Of a stretch of DNA of 64,000 nucleotides, positions 34,671 to 46,894 are shown in pieces (position 1 is the stretch's first letter; each line of letters begins with the position of its first letter). The notes beneath the pieces were generated by a model. The model made no database searches. It was given only the letters and a program-made list of their open reading frames with translations, and was not told the DNA's origin. The translations under genes were made by a program, and so were the position numbers. The DNA is from Dryas octopetala (Eukaryota; Streptophyta; Magnoliopsida; Rosales; Rosaceae). The DNA is taken from positions 627,501-691,500 of the forward strand of contig OY992836.1 in the NCBI GenBank assembly GCA_963921425.1, read 5' to 3'.

Positions 34671-34680
34671 TTTTAAATAC
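34671..34680 (+). promoter_or_regulatory. TATA-like box of the LTR promoter
   Basis: TTTTAAATAC lies about 185 bp into the LTR, directly before a CT-rich leader. The sister LTR has the same box at 60010-60019. Promoter activity is inferred from position and conservation only. Confidence 0.5.
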
Positions 34681-36358
34681 CCAAAAACTCAAATTTTTTG
34701 GGAGACTCTCTCTCCTCTCTCCCCGACATTCTCTCTCTCTCTCTCGCCCTCGTCCGTTCAGTACCGCCGACCTGTCATCTGCGCGTGGGCGCGCGTCCGG
34801 CGGCAGATGGAGACAGACGAGAGCTCCCCGAGCTCGCCGTCTCTCCCTCTCCCTCGCCCTGGTGTCGGCGCAGCCCAGAAATCCCTCCGAATCGAGAACC
34901 CAGGTTTTGCCATTTGGAACTCCGGCGTTGACTCGCCGTTTCCGGCATCTTCGCGGCCCAGCACCGGCTCAGAAAGCTTCCTCTCGTCGAGCCGAGCATG
35001 GTGGTGTGCTCCAATCGTCCACTCGACGCCCCTCGAAGACAAATCGACGCTGTGAAGGCCGGCGGTTCCAGCGATAATTGGTCATCGGTCCAGTTGTCAA
35101 AAACGATCCTCTAGGTACGAGTAATCTTTTCCCTAAGGTGTTGATTGTTAATCTTATGAAATTGGTGAAGTTGGATTTTAGGGGTTTAAACCCATTTCGG
35201 GTTCCCTTTAATTTCGATTTTGGGAATTGATAGTGGATGGTTTTTAGACAATTCTCACCCCTAATAACCTATAATTGTTATTTGGAATTGAAAACTCTAG
35301 GAAATTATTGATTTTAGATTGTGCTGCCGCTGCCACCGTCGGCTCCGCCACTTGTGGCGGCGAGTTGGGTGGTTTTTCTTGTAAGTCAGCCTCCCCAGGA
35401 CTCCTAGAGGCCAATCCCAGGGTCTGTATATGCGTTGGTGAGTGTTCTGTGTGGTTTGGGGTCGGGCAGCCACCGTGCGTGGTGGTTACCGCCCATTTCG
35501 GCTGTTGAACGGCCAAGTTGTGAACCCTGGATATGGAATTGTTGGTTGTCTGGTCTTAACAGGTACACGGGCTCGGGAATGCGATTCCCAATGCCGTCAT
35601 GCTGCCGGATTTGTTATCCGACTGTGTTGTCGTCCAAGGGCTTTATAGTCTTTTCACGCAATTAAACAGTGAGTGAAAATTATCCGGTTATATTGTTGAG
35701 TACTGTAGATGAATTGTCTATTTTGTGTGTTTGTTGCTTTATGTTAGAGAATGTTAAGTATAGGATTTAGATCATGAGAATGAATTGATGAGGACTTGAG
35801 GCTAAGAAATTAGTTGGGAATTTATAGAGTTGCCCTGGGATTAAGTATTGATTAGATGAGAAATGTCTATTTTCGAGGATCAAGGAATGATGATAATTGC
35901 TGAATTAGAGAAGAAATATTTGTTGTCGAGGTATATAAGTGAGGATTAAGCAATTATTATACAGTAGACTGTGAGTAGGGATGACAAACAGGTGAGGGGG
36001 CGTGAGTAGGAATTAGTTTCGGAGAAGGTTTTCGGTGTAGCTCGGGGTAGACTATGAGTAGATCTTTGGTTTTCGAAATGTTTTGCACGTTTTATAATTC
36101 AACTCTTTTCTTGATTTAATTGAGTATGGACAGTTTCTGAAAATAGTTTTTGGCATTATTTTGGGGAAGTTTTATTATCGAATTTTCATTTTTTGGAAAT
36201 GATTTGAATCAAGCAGTTTTCATGATTTGAGAATGATTTATTTAAGCGGATTTATTAGAAGAACTAAATTTCAGTTTTTATCTAAAGGAGTATTTTGAGA
36301 TGTGGTTGATTGAGATATCCAAAAGAAGTTTCAAACCGCCATATTAGTACCCCCCTTC

Positions 36359-36482
36359 AGTAGGTATATATTTGCTCTGCACTCGCCTAGAGATGACTCG
36401 GCAGTGTATGACCAGCATCACAGCAGGTATAGATTTGCTCTGCACTTGCCTAGAGATGACTCGGCAGTGTATGACTAGCAGT
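36359..36482. repeat. 62-bp tandem duplication in solo LTR
   Basis: Two units, each with 'tttgctctgcact', 'gcctagagatgactcggcag' and 'tgtatgaccagca' variants. The related LTR at 59826-62708 carries a longer array of the same unit. Confidence 0.9.
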
Positions 36483-37536
36483 TCCCCGGGTACTAGTGTG
36501 GCGTGAGATTTCAGTTTGTAGAGCATTTTGAGAAATGAAATCACATCAGTAAATATTTTAAATGACAGTTTCAGTAGAGCATTGTGTTTTTATTTAAGTT
36601 ATTTTAACAGTTTTACAACTTGAAAATATTATTTATTCTTCAGAGTTCGAATTACAGTTTTGAGATGACTTAAAAATGGATTCGAAAGAAGAGATGGATT
36701 TGAGAAATAGTTTTAAAGTTGGAGGGTTTCAAACAGCGTCGTGAGTGAAATTGGATAGATGTTTGTTTGTACCGTGTGTTGTATGGCTTTTGTTCGTTAG
36801 GACTTGGGCTGGTTAGAACTTGGTAAGGTTTAGGCTTGAAGCTTGAGAAGGGAAGCGAGGGTGATTATGCCGTGAGGTTATTAATTAGGATGTGAATGTT
36901 TGAGGTTGATGTTGAGGTTAATAGTTAACGATTAGGCAATTGATTTGCCAAAATGTTTTATTATTATTATTGATGAGATATGATGTGCATATGAGGAGTT
37001 TTTGATTATCTGGATGCTTGGATGATTGGTGGTAGAATGTTTTGTGATTAAGTAATTATGGATATTTTGTGGATTATTTTTGAGTTTGGAAGTTGAGAAA
37101 ATTATTGAGGACAATTATTATTATGTCATTTCACTCATACGAACTCTAGTGAGCTTACCGGGCTTGTTGTATAACCCGGTACATCATGGATGTGGTGTAG
37201 GATTTGTGTTTTGCAGGTTAAGCAGGCTGAGGAAGCAGTGGGGAGAAGACGAGGCAGTGGGACCCAGAGAGATTTATTTAACAGTTTGATGTTCAGTATT
37301 TTCATGGGCTCGAGGTTCGGGGCGTTACAAGTACCACTATATTCCACTTCTTAATTTATAAACATATCCCATATATCCTTTGACTCAAATAGTAGCATAG
37401 CAATTACTAATTGTTATAACAATTATACGTGATAGAAGAAGTGGCGGCGGATTATTTTGACATAGCAATTGAAAATTATGTCCTACTAAAAAAAAAAATG
37501 AAAGCATCTCACAAAAAGAATTGTTTTGCTAATTAC

Positions 37537-37581
37537 CTTTTGACTAGGTGAATTCTCTTCGACATCAATTTGATTGTCCAT
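37537..37581 (-). pseudogene. MULE gene exon 1
   Basis: ATG at 37581-37579 opens a 15-codon exon (MDNQIDVEENSPSQK) that ends at a donor GTAATT (37536-37531). It lies 250 bp inside the right inverted repeat, the expected place for the gene start, and its phase agrees with exon 2 at 15992, now 21.5 kb away because of insertions in intron 1. The assignment is inferred from position, splice phase and acidic composition, not from similarity. Confidence 0.6.
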
Positions 37582-37808
37582 CACCGAAAAACATCAAAAG
37601 AACAATGATATGAGAAAATAAGAAAAATAAGATTTTAGGGTTTATGAAGTTTAAGTTGTTGTAAGGAGGTGGGTGAGAAGGGAGGGGTGGGGAAATAAGA
37701 TTTATTTATTTATTTATTTTTTAGTCAAGTCCTTAGAGGTCATTTTACAAAAGGATAAATTTGTCATTATCTTTTTTATTTAAATATGGGTGGGGAAATA
37801 ACAAAGGA

Positions 37809-37828
37809 GGGTGTAAATATAACCACTC
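37809..37828 (-). repeat. MULE terminal inverted repeat, right
   Basis: Minus strand reads GAGTGGTTATATTTACACCC, matching 1897-1916 with one difference. Confidence 0.8.
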
Positions 37829-37837
37829 ATATATACA

Positions 37838-39926
37838 TATATATGTCCTTGTTGTTCAATAGGTTGATTCCTAGTTTCAAAGTACAAAGAAATCAGAATT
37901 CACATCCAAAATTTCAAACTTAGGGTTTCCTAGAATTTAATGGGTTATTGGACAAGCTAAGTTGCATCCGAGATTTCAAAATAAAAAACAATTAAAGTCT
38001 GACCCTTCACAAGTTCTAAATCATGTATTGAAGCATAATTGAAGGTTTAAAGACATCACAAAAGTTATGACAGAAAAATAGGTATGCTACAAATTGATTT
38101 TTAGTTCAAAACTAAGGGGTTTGACTATCCAAAACTCGATCCAAGGGTAATTGGACTCCCTCCTATTCCTAGAACATTCCCAGGGGTGATTTATGACTTG
38201 CTCAAACCAAGAATTTAGGCCAAAAAGTCCCAGAATGAAAAATGGCAGTTTGGCACTTCATTGAAATCTTAAAAATGTCAAAAAAGTAGCACCTGCTCCG
38301 TGAATTTTATAAAATTGTACAAAAATTTTTTGAACAAGATTTTTCACAGGCAACTAGTAGACATGCTAACATTCATGATCACAATTTTCAAGGCATTTGG
38401 AGTTGTTCAAGTAGGGTTTTCAAAGTGTCAAATCTCACAACAGAAACTGAATTTTCTACAGAACATTATGCATATGGTCAAAAATCTCATTTTTGTGTAT
38501 ACTGAACTAAATTGAGGGAGACCAATTGGAAAAGGTTTGAAATCACTTTTAAAAGCTACTGTAACAATTTCAAATCAAAATTCCAAGTGTATCAAAATTC
38601 GTGCATAAAAACCTAAGGTTTCTCTTTATGAAAATATGCAGAAAAGCTAGCAACTGGTAAAATTCACTATAAATTCATAACAAATTGGATTTGAGTGATT
38701 CTTAATTATAAAGAAAGGTTAAGATATATAGTTTCTCACATCAAAACAGTTTTGTCAAACTCCAAGTGGATCAATACAAATATTGAAAACAAGGCAATGT
38801 GGTCAGAATGTTGAAAATCAGCCAAACAAGATTTTTAAAACATGAAAGCCTATGGATTTTCAAAATGCAACTTATCCTATCCATCCTATCAACATTCTAA
38901 TCCTAAGAACTGATATTGAAGAACTCGAGAAATTGGTTTGAAGGTTTCTTACCAGGGATTCCTTCAAAGGTTGTGTAGGCTGCACTCCTCCTTCCTCTTT
39001 CTTGAATCCTTGGCTGTTCTTGTATTTTTCCAAGTTCCTTTCTCTGTCTCTCTTTCTTTCTATCTTTCTTCCTCTCTTTCTCTAGTTAAAACTTGAATGA
39101 ATTGTGGGAATGGTTGTTTGAATGGAGGCTTGTTTATAGAGATGAAGTTGTAGCCGTTGGAGGGAAAATTAAAGAGTCACCTCTTCATGTGTTTGTTTTT
39201 TGCGTGAGAAAGGGTCTAGGGCTGGTTGTCAGGTTTTTGTGATTTCCAAGAGGGCTTTGGTTGACTAACCAATCTCTTAAGACCTACATAAGTGAATAAT
39301 TAACCTATTGGACTAGACTTAACAACCCATTAACCAATTCATGACCTTTCCTCGTTTTAATTCACTTAATTAAAACCATCATTGGATTTTTCCTTTTAAA
39401 TTCATTTTGCTGAAAAATACACTCAACCTCTCTTAAACCTTGAACATCATTATACCTCACTTAGGGTTCATCCTATTCTTCAATTGATCAAGTAACCTAG
39501 GGTTTTGGCTTTACTTGTCTAGGCCGGTCAATGTAGGGTTTCAAAGTCAAATGTTTTGATCCTTTGATAATCCTTTTGTCAACTCTTGATATTCTAAACC
39601 TAATTCAAGTATATAACTACACATGTGCATAAGTCTAAATGCACATGTGATCCGAGAAGAACAAATAATTTTAAGTAATTTATGTGTTTCCACAAGAAAG
39701 TTGTGCATGCATGCAAAACCATTTAACCAAATATGGAAATAAAAATGAGCATAAGCATATAATTTGAATCATAACAAGTGTATAAAAGAAAGTGATTTTC
39801 CATTGATCTAAACATGTGAATCAAATCCATATTTGTAGTTGCAAAAAGTGAACATTAGTTTTAAACTAAGTGATTAATTTGGTAACACCTCCTAAACCAA
39901 AATCAACAAGATTTCGCGTGTTACAG
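37838..39926 (-). mobile_element. Family D long LTR, minus strand, cut by the MULE
   Basis: On the minus strand this begins TGTAACACGCGAAATC at 39926. It has a TATA-like CTATAAAC near 39135, a CT/GA-rich stretch near 39040-39085 and a leader 'ggaggagtgcagcct' near 38980. It is similar over about 1.5 kb, in reverse, to 40624 onward. Its other end is not resolved; the remainder probably continues at 1783-1896. No coding region is seen. Confidence 0.65.
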
Positions 39927-39959
39927 TATCTCACCAACAAGTGCCACATGAGGTGCAAG

Positions 39960-40623
39960 TAGTTCCTATTCCATCAGTTCCAGCCCCGCATGTCTGCATA
40001 GTTCTTGAAGTTGAGAAAGCTTCTTCCGCGCCGGTTGGAGAATCTCCTCATTCTATTGTGCCTCAAAGAAATGGAACTCATCGTGGTCCTAAACAACGTA
40101 AGGCAGCGTCATCCATAACTTATTTTAAACCGCGCAACATTCGGCCGAAAACCGAAGCTACAATTTATAGTGTTGCAATGCGTAAATGTCTTTGATGAGC
40201 TGCGAGTTAATGGTTTTTTGCATACTAAGGAGTAACTTCAACATGATCTTGCTTTGAAAGCAATTAAAGACAACCGTGAGTACCCAGTGGTAAAGTCTTC
40301 TAATACAATTTTCACCCAAAGTAAGCTGCCTCCACGAAGGTTGTAGGTAATAGATCTGTGCTATGAGGCAGCGGCCTTTAGGCATTTGGAAGATAAACAA
40401 ATTGGTTGACAAACACATATGTGGCCTGAAGTTCAGTAACAAGGAACATCGGCAAGAAACTTCTACTATTATTCGACAGGTCATAAAACACAAGTGCGTT
40501 GGTGTGGGCCGGTCATATAGACCTTGTGAAATACAAGAGGACTTCCAAACCCACCATAGTGTGCTCGTTTGCTTTGGAACTTGTTGGAGAGCCCGTGAGG
40601 CGGTTCTAAAGGAAGGGACTTGA
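39960..40623 (+). pseudogene. MuDR-type transposase fragment
   Basis: One frame holds VFDELRVNGFLHTKE-like and LQHDLALKAIKDNREYPVVK (about 40190-40290). A second frame from about 40363 holds IWKINKLVDKHICGLKFSNK, EHRQETSTIIRQVIKHKCVG, GRSYRPCEIQEDF and CWRAREAVLKE. This is the N-terminal MuDR and zinc-binding part of MULE transposases, upstream of the catalytic domain, which is absent. Stops and a frameshift separate the parts. It differs from the FAR1-type MULE of 1897-37828. The part before about 40100 is not recognised. Confidence 0.75.
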
Positions 40624-42320
40624 GTGAGAGATAGGATAGGTAACCTTAGCATGAGATGGTGATCATGACTAAAGGAAGGTTGAATGTATTTTCGGATTAG
40701 AGAAAATAAAAAGGGAAAATATAATGATGAGTCTTAATTAAGTGAATTAAAACAAGTAAAGACCTTGAATTGGTTAATGGGTTGTTAAGCCTAGTCTAAT
40801 AGGCTAATTATTGACTTAAGTAGGCCTTAAAGGATTGGTTAGGGCAATTAAAGCCTTCTTGAGAAACTAAAACTTGACAAGCCACCCCATTAAATCCTTT
40901 TCCCACGCCAAAACAGAAAATTGAAGAGGTGACTCTTCAATTTCCCTCCAATAGTCATATCCTTCCCTTATAAATCAAACCCTTTTCAGACAAGCCTTTC
41001 CCACACTCATTCAGAAACTAATGAGAGAGAGAGAGAGAGAGAGGAACTTGAAGAGAATAAACTAACTTGCTAGGAGGAAGGAGAAGAGTGCAGCCTGCAT
41101 TGCCTTTTGAAGGAAATTTTGGTAAGAACCTTAATCATGTGCTTTAAATTGTTGAAGAGTGAGTTTCTAGAATTTAGGTATTGGTTGATTGACTAGGGTC
41201 ATTTGCATTCCAAGAATATCCAAAGAATTTCATGTTTTGATCCTTGTTTGGCACTTTTCTATCTCCTGACCTTATTGTCTTGTTTTTGAATTCTGAACCA
41301 TTATAAGAGGTTTGGTTATACTGTTTTATTGTATAAAACTAGACATGCATATCGTTCTTAAGAGTCAAGAATCACTTGAATCCAATGTGTTATGAATTTA
41401 TAATGATTTTTGCAAGCTACATCAAAGAAAAAGTGTTAGGTTTTCATGCACGAATTTTGAACACTTCTGAAATTTCTACAGTAGTTTATATACATGATTT
41501 CAGACATTTTCCAATTGGTTTCACTCGATTTGGTTCATTATACACAAAAATAGCATTTTTGACATATAAACAATGATTTTGCATAAATCAGTTTTCTGGT
41601 GTGAGATTGTGCTCTTCAAACATCATACTTACAAAACCCAAAATACTTTGGAAATGTTTATACATGAGTGTTCGCATGTTGACTAACTACCTGTGAAAAA
41701 TCTTGTCCAAATGATGTTTGTACAATTTTATAAAAATGACAGAGCAAGCACTTCACTTTTGGCTTTTTTAAGAAATCAATTGGGTATGAAACAGTCTTAT
41801 TTTTTTTCAATTCTTTTAGGCTTGTGCTCATAGGCTGAGCAAGTCACATTTCATCCCTAAGGATGCTTGAAAGGCAGAAGGGAGCGTATTTGCAAATAGA
41901 CTACAATTTGGGTTATCAAACCTCTTGTTTTTTAACTAAAACCTTAAAATAAGTTTCTACAACATACTTCTTTTGCTCTTATGACTTTTTTTTTTTTTTT
42001 TTTTATAATTATTTTAAGCTTTGAAATATGACTTATTACATGATTTGAAACATGTGTGAAGTTAATGGGTGGTTATTAAAGGATTTGGGAACTTGAGTTT
42101 GGTTTGTAAAGGCTAAATATAATTTCTTTATGCCTTGAACTAGGATATCATTCTACTTGGAAGTGCAGCAAGCATAAGGATCTCATTCCAGGTAGGGGGA
42201 ACTAGTCCTTTCAAACTTTATGCTTTTATTATATTTATATATATAGCTATATGTGTGAGTGTGCTTGTTTTTTTGTACTATGGCTTAGATTGTAATATGA
42301 TGAGTTGTTTTAAATGCACG
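40624..42320 (+). mobile_element. Family D long LTR, plus strand, 5' truncated
   Basis: Matches the reverse of 37838-39926 from about 39440 downward: 'ttaattaagtgaattaaaac', 'gaattggttaatgggttgtt', TATA-like CTTATAAATC near 40976, GA repeats 41022-41042 and 'gaaggagaagagtgcagcct' near 41080. It starts within the equivalent of 39926 minus about 480 bp, directly after the MuDR fragment. The 3' limit is uncertain; similarity to the 1783-1896 flank near 42250 suggests it reaches at least there. Confidence 0.6.
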
Positions 42321-43883
42321 CTCTCCTGGTCTGCCATCCTTAATAGAATCCAAGTAGTTGAACTTGAAATTTAGAACTCTAATTATCACTCAAAGACCTA
42401 CTAGCTATATATAAGTTAACTTGGTTTGGTTGCCTACTGTAAATTGGGAATTCAACATGGTGTGACATGTTGATGATTTCAACCTGCTTCACTAGGTAGG
42501 GAAATAATTGCTAACTAAAATGAGATAAAGTGCTTATTGGGTAGGCATATAGAACTGCTTGACTTTTGACAGCATGCTTAGGTGTTAAAATAAACCAATA
42601 TGTGGATGTATGTTAAATTACTTCAACTTGCTTTGGGAAGAAACAATAATGCACTATATAAATTGGAATGAATTAGTAGGACCTGCATAATTGGAAGTAA
42701 CTCTGTAAATAATCCAAACTGGTTTCTTCACTTTGTTATGGATTTGCTTGACCTTAGGAGTAAAAACTGGTTTGATTAAAGAATAAGAACTGAACTAAGA
42801 AAGAAACCATTAGTTATTCCTTTTTCCCTTGATTTGAGATTGGATTGAAGCAAGTCTGCCAACTTAATTAAATTGCTCATAATATGATTTTCCTGTTTGC
42901 ACTAGTTAAATTATGAAGCATGTTTATAACTTGTATGAACCGATTATGCATATATGGATCTGTCGGCCATTACATGATCATTACTTATACATAACACATA
43001 AAAGGTTCATTGAAGGCATATTTCCTTTTCAAGGCGTCTGCCAAAGCATCACATTGGCATTTATAGTGATTTGAATCAAGAATATAAACTATAATGTATT
43101 TTGAGTGTTTGGACTTCCTAATTACAGATGGTAGGGTAAATATTTCTTTATCTTTGGGTTTGATTCTCTAAAAGTATGCATACAAGGAACTTTAGAAGGT
43201 TATGTGATTTAAGAATATGCTAGAGGGGAAGAAATAGACTTATTTACTTTCATTAGAGGACATCTTATTATCTAAGGCCTGCCTGTGAGTAGGATATTGA
43301 GATAGAGGTAATGAAATTACAAATTAGAGAATCAGTCCACTGTTTTTAAACTTTGACATGTGAGTATTGTCATGGAGGAAAGGTACGCACTGCTGCATGG
43401 TTTCTTATTCTGACATGCATATGCATTTCATGAACTCACTAGTACTTAGTCATGAACTTTTTTAATGTACAATACAATGCCATGTTAATCAGAGATGTGA
43501 ATGTTGTTATTTAAACATAACATGTGCCTATTATATATCATATGCCTCAATCTAAGCTTGGACCAAAAGGTTATGCCCCACACAATGCTGCTGACTCACT
43601 TCAACTCAGGTGCAGTTCTGAGCTGAGTTTGAAATTCAAAATGAATACCTTAGAAGTCTTAAAATGTCACGAAATTTAACCTAGAATAACTTCAAGGTGT
43701 TAGCTTCCATATCCAATTTGATTTATATCAAAATTTATTAAGGAGAATAAATAGTGCAATTTCTCATTTTATTGCTCAGAAGCCAAAAACACAAAACTAA
43801 ATGAAATTTAAAGTTTTTATTCAAATGAACTCACAAAAATTAAGTAAGAGGAATATAAAAGGATGTGAATTTATGAACATATC
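42321..43883 (-). other. AT-rich sequence including the Athila-like 3' LTR
   Basis: The minus strand from 43884 downward should be the 3' LTR of the Athila-like element, beginning TGATATGTTCATAAATTC. I cannot find its far end or a matching second LTR. No gene is seen. Confidence 0.45.
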
Positions 43884-43884
43884 A

Positions 43885-45339
43885 AATAGCCCCAAACTTA
43901 GGTTTTGCTCGTCCTCGAGCAAACAAAACACAGAATAAAGAAAAACAAAAGAAAAACACAAGATAGGGCTATGAATTTTATAAGAACAAAATATTTCCTA
44001 GATTTTCCTCTAGTGCTAATAACAAGACATAGAACACATGCTTGAGTGAGTGTGTGCACTATAAACCATATGCTAATTCAATGCATTCACAAGATATGCA
44101 ATTCAAACTTGGATAACCAAACACTTACTGGAATGCTCTCTATTTTCACACAAGTGTTTAAGGGTTAGTGTATGCACTCAAAGCAATGTTGTCTACATGC
44201 CTCCATATGCTTGCTACTCAATCTCATCTTCACTAGTCATGCACGAAATATCTTGGATCAAAAAGACTTTTATTAGTTTGTAATGGGGCTTAGGGTGAGG
44301 GGTTAAAGAAATGAAAGGAAAGGTAATCACAAATTCAAAGCAACTTAATGAGCCATTCTCTTGTTGAGATTTAAGGACTTTAAGATGGTTGCCAAAACTC
44401 AACCCTCAAACAATTCCCTCAAACTTAAACTTAAAACACTATTTATTTCATGAATGAAACTTTCTTTTTGGACTTTTTCTTTTCTTTCTTTTGCTTTTGT
44501 ATTTGCTTTTCTCTTTCTTTCCTTTTTTTTTTTTTTCTTTTTCTCTTTTTGTTGTTTTTTTTTTTTCCTTCTTTCTTTACAAACAAAGAACACCCTCAAA
44601 CTTATTTCTTTTAAAGCACCTTAACATAATTCAATCTCGCATTTTTTTAACTTGGAAAGGGTAAGGCTAGTATTTTTTTAAAAAAGGTAAGACATTTTGT
44701 GGTGAAAAGAAATAAAAGACTAACATAAAGGCACAAAATGACAATCTAATGTGTATAACACAATTATAGATCATGCTCATTTGGCCATGGTGGATTTCTA
44801 ATGCCTAGATCATTTCCAAGATGCATTCATGTTTGACACAAAACTTTGAGAGATATTAAGCAAGTTTTAGATATGCAATATGCACAAGATTTTGATCACA
44901 CAAGAAGAATAAAGTGCTAGGAATAATATATGCACTTCCATGAGGCTCAAAACTCACATATATGGCATAATTGGTTCACATAAGGCCTACTATGGTTCTC
45001 TCATTACAATGCACCAAATTGACAAAATTTGTGTAAATGGATTCAAACAAGATCTCATAACTCACTATTAACAAGAGAGGAACTTCTTAGCCCTAAACAA
45101 ACAACAAAAATTGAAAATTTTCAACATAAGTTACCTTTCCCTACACACTTGAATCTAACATTATCCTTAATGTTAAAAAGTGGCTTTAGAAACTGTCAAT
45201 GAAACATCCAAGCATAAAAGGATAGATAAACAATAACTTATTCAAACTACTAAAGCATGAAAACAAAACACCAACAACAAAGCATAAATAAAGAAATTTA
45301 AAACAATGTAAGGATCAAGAAGACTCCCCCTTGTTGACC
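43885..45339 (-). other. 3' untranslated region and polypurine segment of the Athila-like element
   Basis: Noncoding. Contains a polypyrimidine run (44460-44580) and, at the LTR border, the minus-strand GAGGACGAGCAAAACC and TTTGGGGC blocks common before the 3' LTR of such gypsy elements. Confidence 0.6.
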
Positions 45340-46195
45340 TCCATCACTTGGGTTGCCTCCCAAGAAGCGCTAAGTTTAACGTCTTTCGCCGGACTATGCA
45401 TCCTTGAGAATCTTAAGGCAGCTTGAACTCCAACTCAAGTGCATGATATGGTGCAAGACGAGGGCAATTCACCTTGGAGATGACTCCACTCTTCAAATCC
45501 TTGATCTCAATGGCTCCTTGGGGAAAGACTTGAACAAGCTCAAATGAACCATTCTAACTTGATCTTAGTTTACCCCTAAACAATTTCTATCTTGGTTCGG
45601 AAAGAAACACAAGTTGTTTTGGCCCCAATCTCTTCTTCACAAACTTCTTATCATAATACACTTTGGTTCTCTTCTTGTATAGCTTGGCATTCTCATTAGA
45701 AGGACATACCTCAACTTTGGGAACCAAGGGTGTTGTATAGGGTCTCACGGCCTCCATGGTTGCTTATTCTTTGAACTTCATGTCATTCCTCACTTCAATC
45801 TGATAACAATCATAAACTTGTTATGGCTTCTCCAATGCATGAAAGACTCTAAAGGCAATGGTAGTGTCATGAACCGTCATGGTTTTAAGCCCTTCTTTGA
45901 CATTAATCTTGGCACCCGTCGTGGCCATAAATGGACTGCCAAATATAATAGGCAATTCGCTCCCATATGCTTTCACCTTTTCCATATCAAGGATAATGAA
46001 ATTCGCAGGTATGATAAGCTCATGAACTTTCACAAGAACATCCTCTATCACTCCTCTTGAATACACTATGCTTCTATCCGCCAATTGTAGAGAAATAGAG
46101 ATGAGAGAGAGATGTCTCAAAGACCTAGTGTCTCATACACATGATAAGGCATAAGGTTGATGCTTGCCCCTAAATCCATCAAAGCTTTCTCAAAT
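45340..46195 (-). pseudogene. Athila-like protease and integrase C-terminal remnant
   Basis: Right part: EKALMDLGASINLMPYHVYE with the protease D-x-G motif as DLGAS, followed after one stop and frameshift by ISLQLADRSIVYSRGVIEDV and FGSPFMATTGAKINVKEGLK. Left part (below about 45800): TKVYYDKKFVKKRLGPKQLV and QVFPQGAIEIKDLKSG, the C-terminal end of Athila-type integrase. The 1.5-2 kb that should lie between them are deleted. Confidence 0.85.
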
Positions 46196-46894
46196 GGTTG
46201 TGACAGGACCGCTCCCAGATTCCACTCTGAAACCGGGAGAGGTCCTATGGGGTCCAAAATCAAGGAAAATGCTACCGAGAATTCGGAAGAACCTCCCTTG
46301 AAAATGAACTAATCCAAAATTTCAAAACCTGTAAAAGCACTTCTAAAAACATCAGCAGCCTCTACCACAACCAAAAAGGGTCTCAGACCTAACAATTTCA
46401 AAGAAAGCCATCTTAAATTTAAGTGTGGTTATCAGAGCCACTATTCTATTACAAAGAATTTTTACAAAATTAAAATGGCGTAAATGCCTCGACATGATTG
46501 GCTCGACCTCCACCAAAGCTACTACATGGGGAGAAAATTTTAGACAAAAATAGAGAAATGGTGAGATAACTCAGTGAGTGGACAGATTTATGAAAATGAA
46601 AACAAAGGTAAACTTTATGTTCAAAAATCCTTCAGAACCACGTTTAGCTCTAAGACCTCACGTCACTCTTTGAAATCCCATAGTTTTAAAATCATTTCCA
46701 AGCTTTAAGAGTGTTATAAAACTAATGGACCTCAAGGAAAAGATAAATCAAACACATTTCTCAAATGCCAACCATCTAAATTAACATAGTCATAAAAATA
46801 ATAAAATCGAAATCTTTATAAAACCCGAAAGGTATTTCTTACTTAAAAATTCATATTTAAACTCTTGAAGATAACAATTCAATTTCCACCATGC

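Larger units (their letters stand above)
34488..37329 (+). mobile_element. Solo LTR, 2,842 bp (family A)
   Basis: Begins TGTAACGACCCGATCC and ends TTCGGGGCGTTACA. AGTAC flanks it exactly (34483-34487 and 37330-37334). U3 block at about 34507-34650, TATA-like box at 34671, CT-rich leader 34705-34745, GC-rich segment to about 35100, donor-like CTAG/GTACG at 35114/35115, acceptor-like TTTTGCAG ending at 37216. No coding region. It sits in intron 1 of the MULE gene. Confidence 0.96.
1897..37828 (-). mobile_element. Mutator-like element (MULE), FAR1-transposase-OTU type, split by nested insertions
   Basis: The ends are inverted repeats: GAGTGGTTATATTTCCACCC at 1897-1916 and its complement, with one mismatch, at 37809-37828. 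The flanks are atatatata on the left and atatataca on the right, an 8 of 9 match that fits the 9-bp duplications of MULEs. Between them runs a minus-strand gene: a first exon at 37537-37581, FAR1 and MULE domains at 12719-15992, and an OTU-like domain at 2626-3319. About 4 kb of MULE sequence remains; the rest of the 36-kb span is later insertions. The gene carries stops and frameshifts, so the element is dead. Because the flanks are AT-rich, the target duplication alone would be weak; the matching ends and the gene between them are the main support. Confidence 0.85.

Noticed and set aside
44399..44599. Lys-rich minus-strand frame
   Set aside because: Polypyrimidine tract in the 3' region of a gypsy element.
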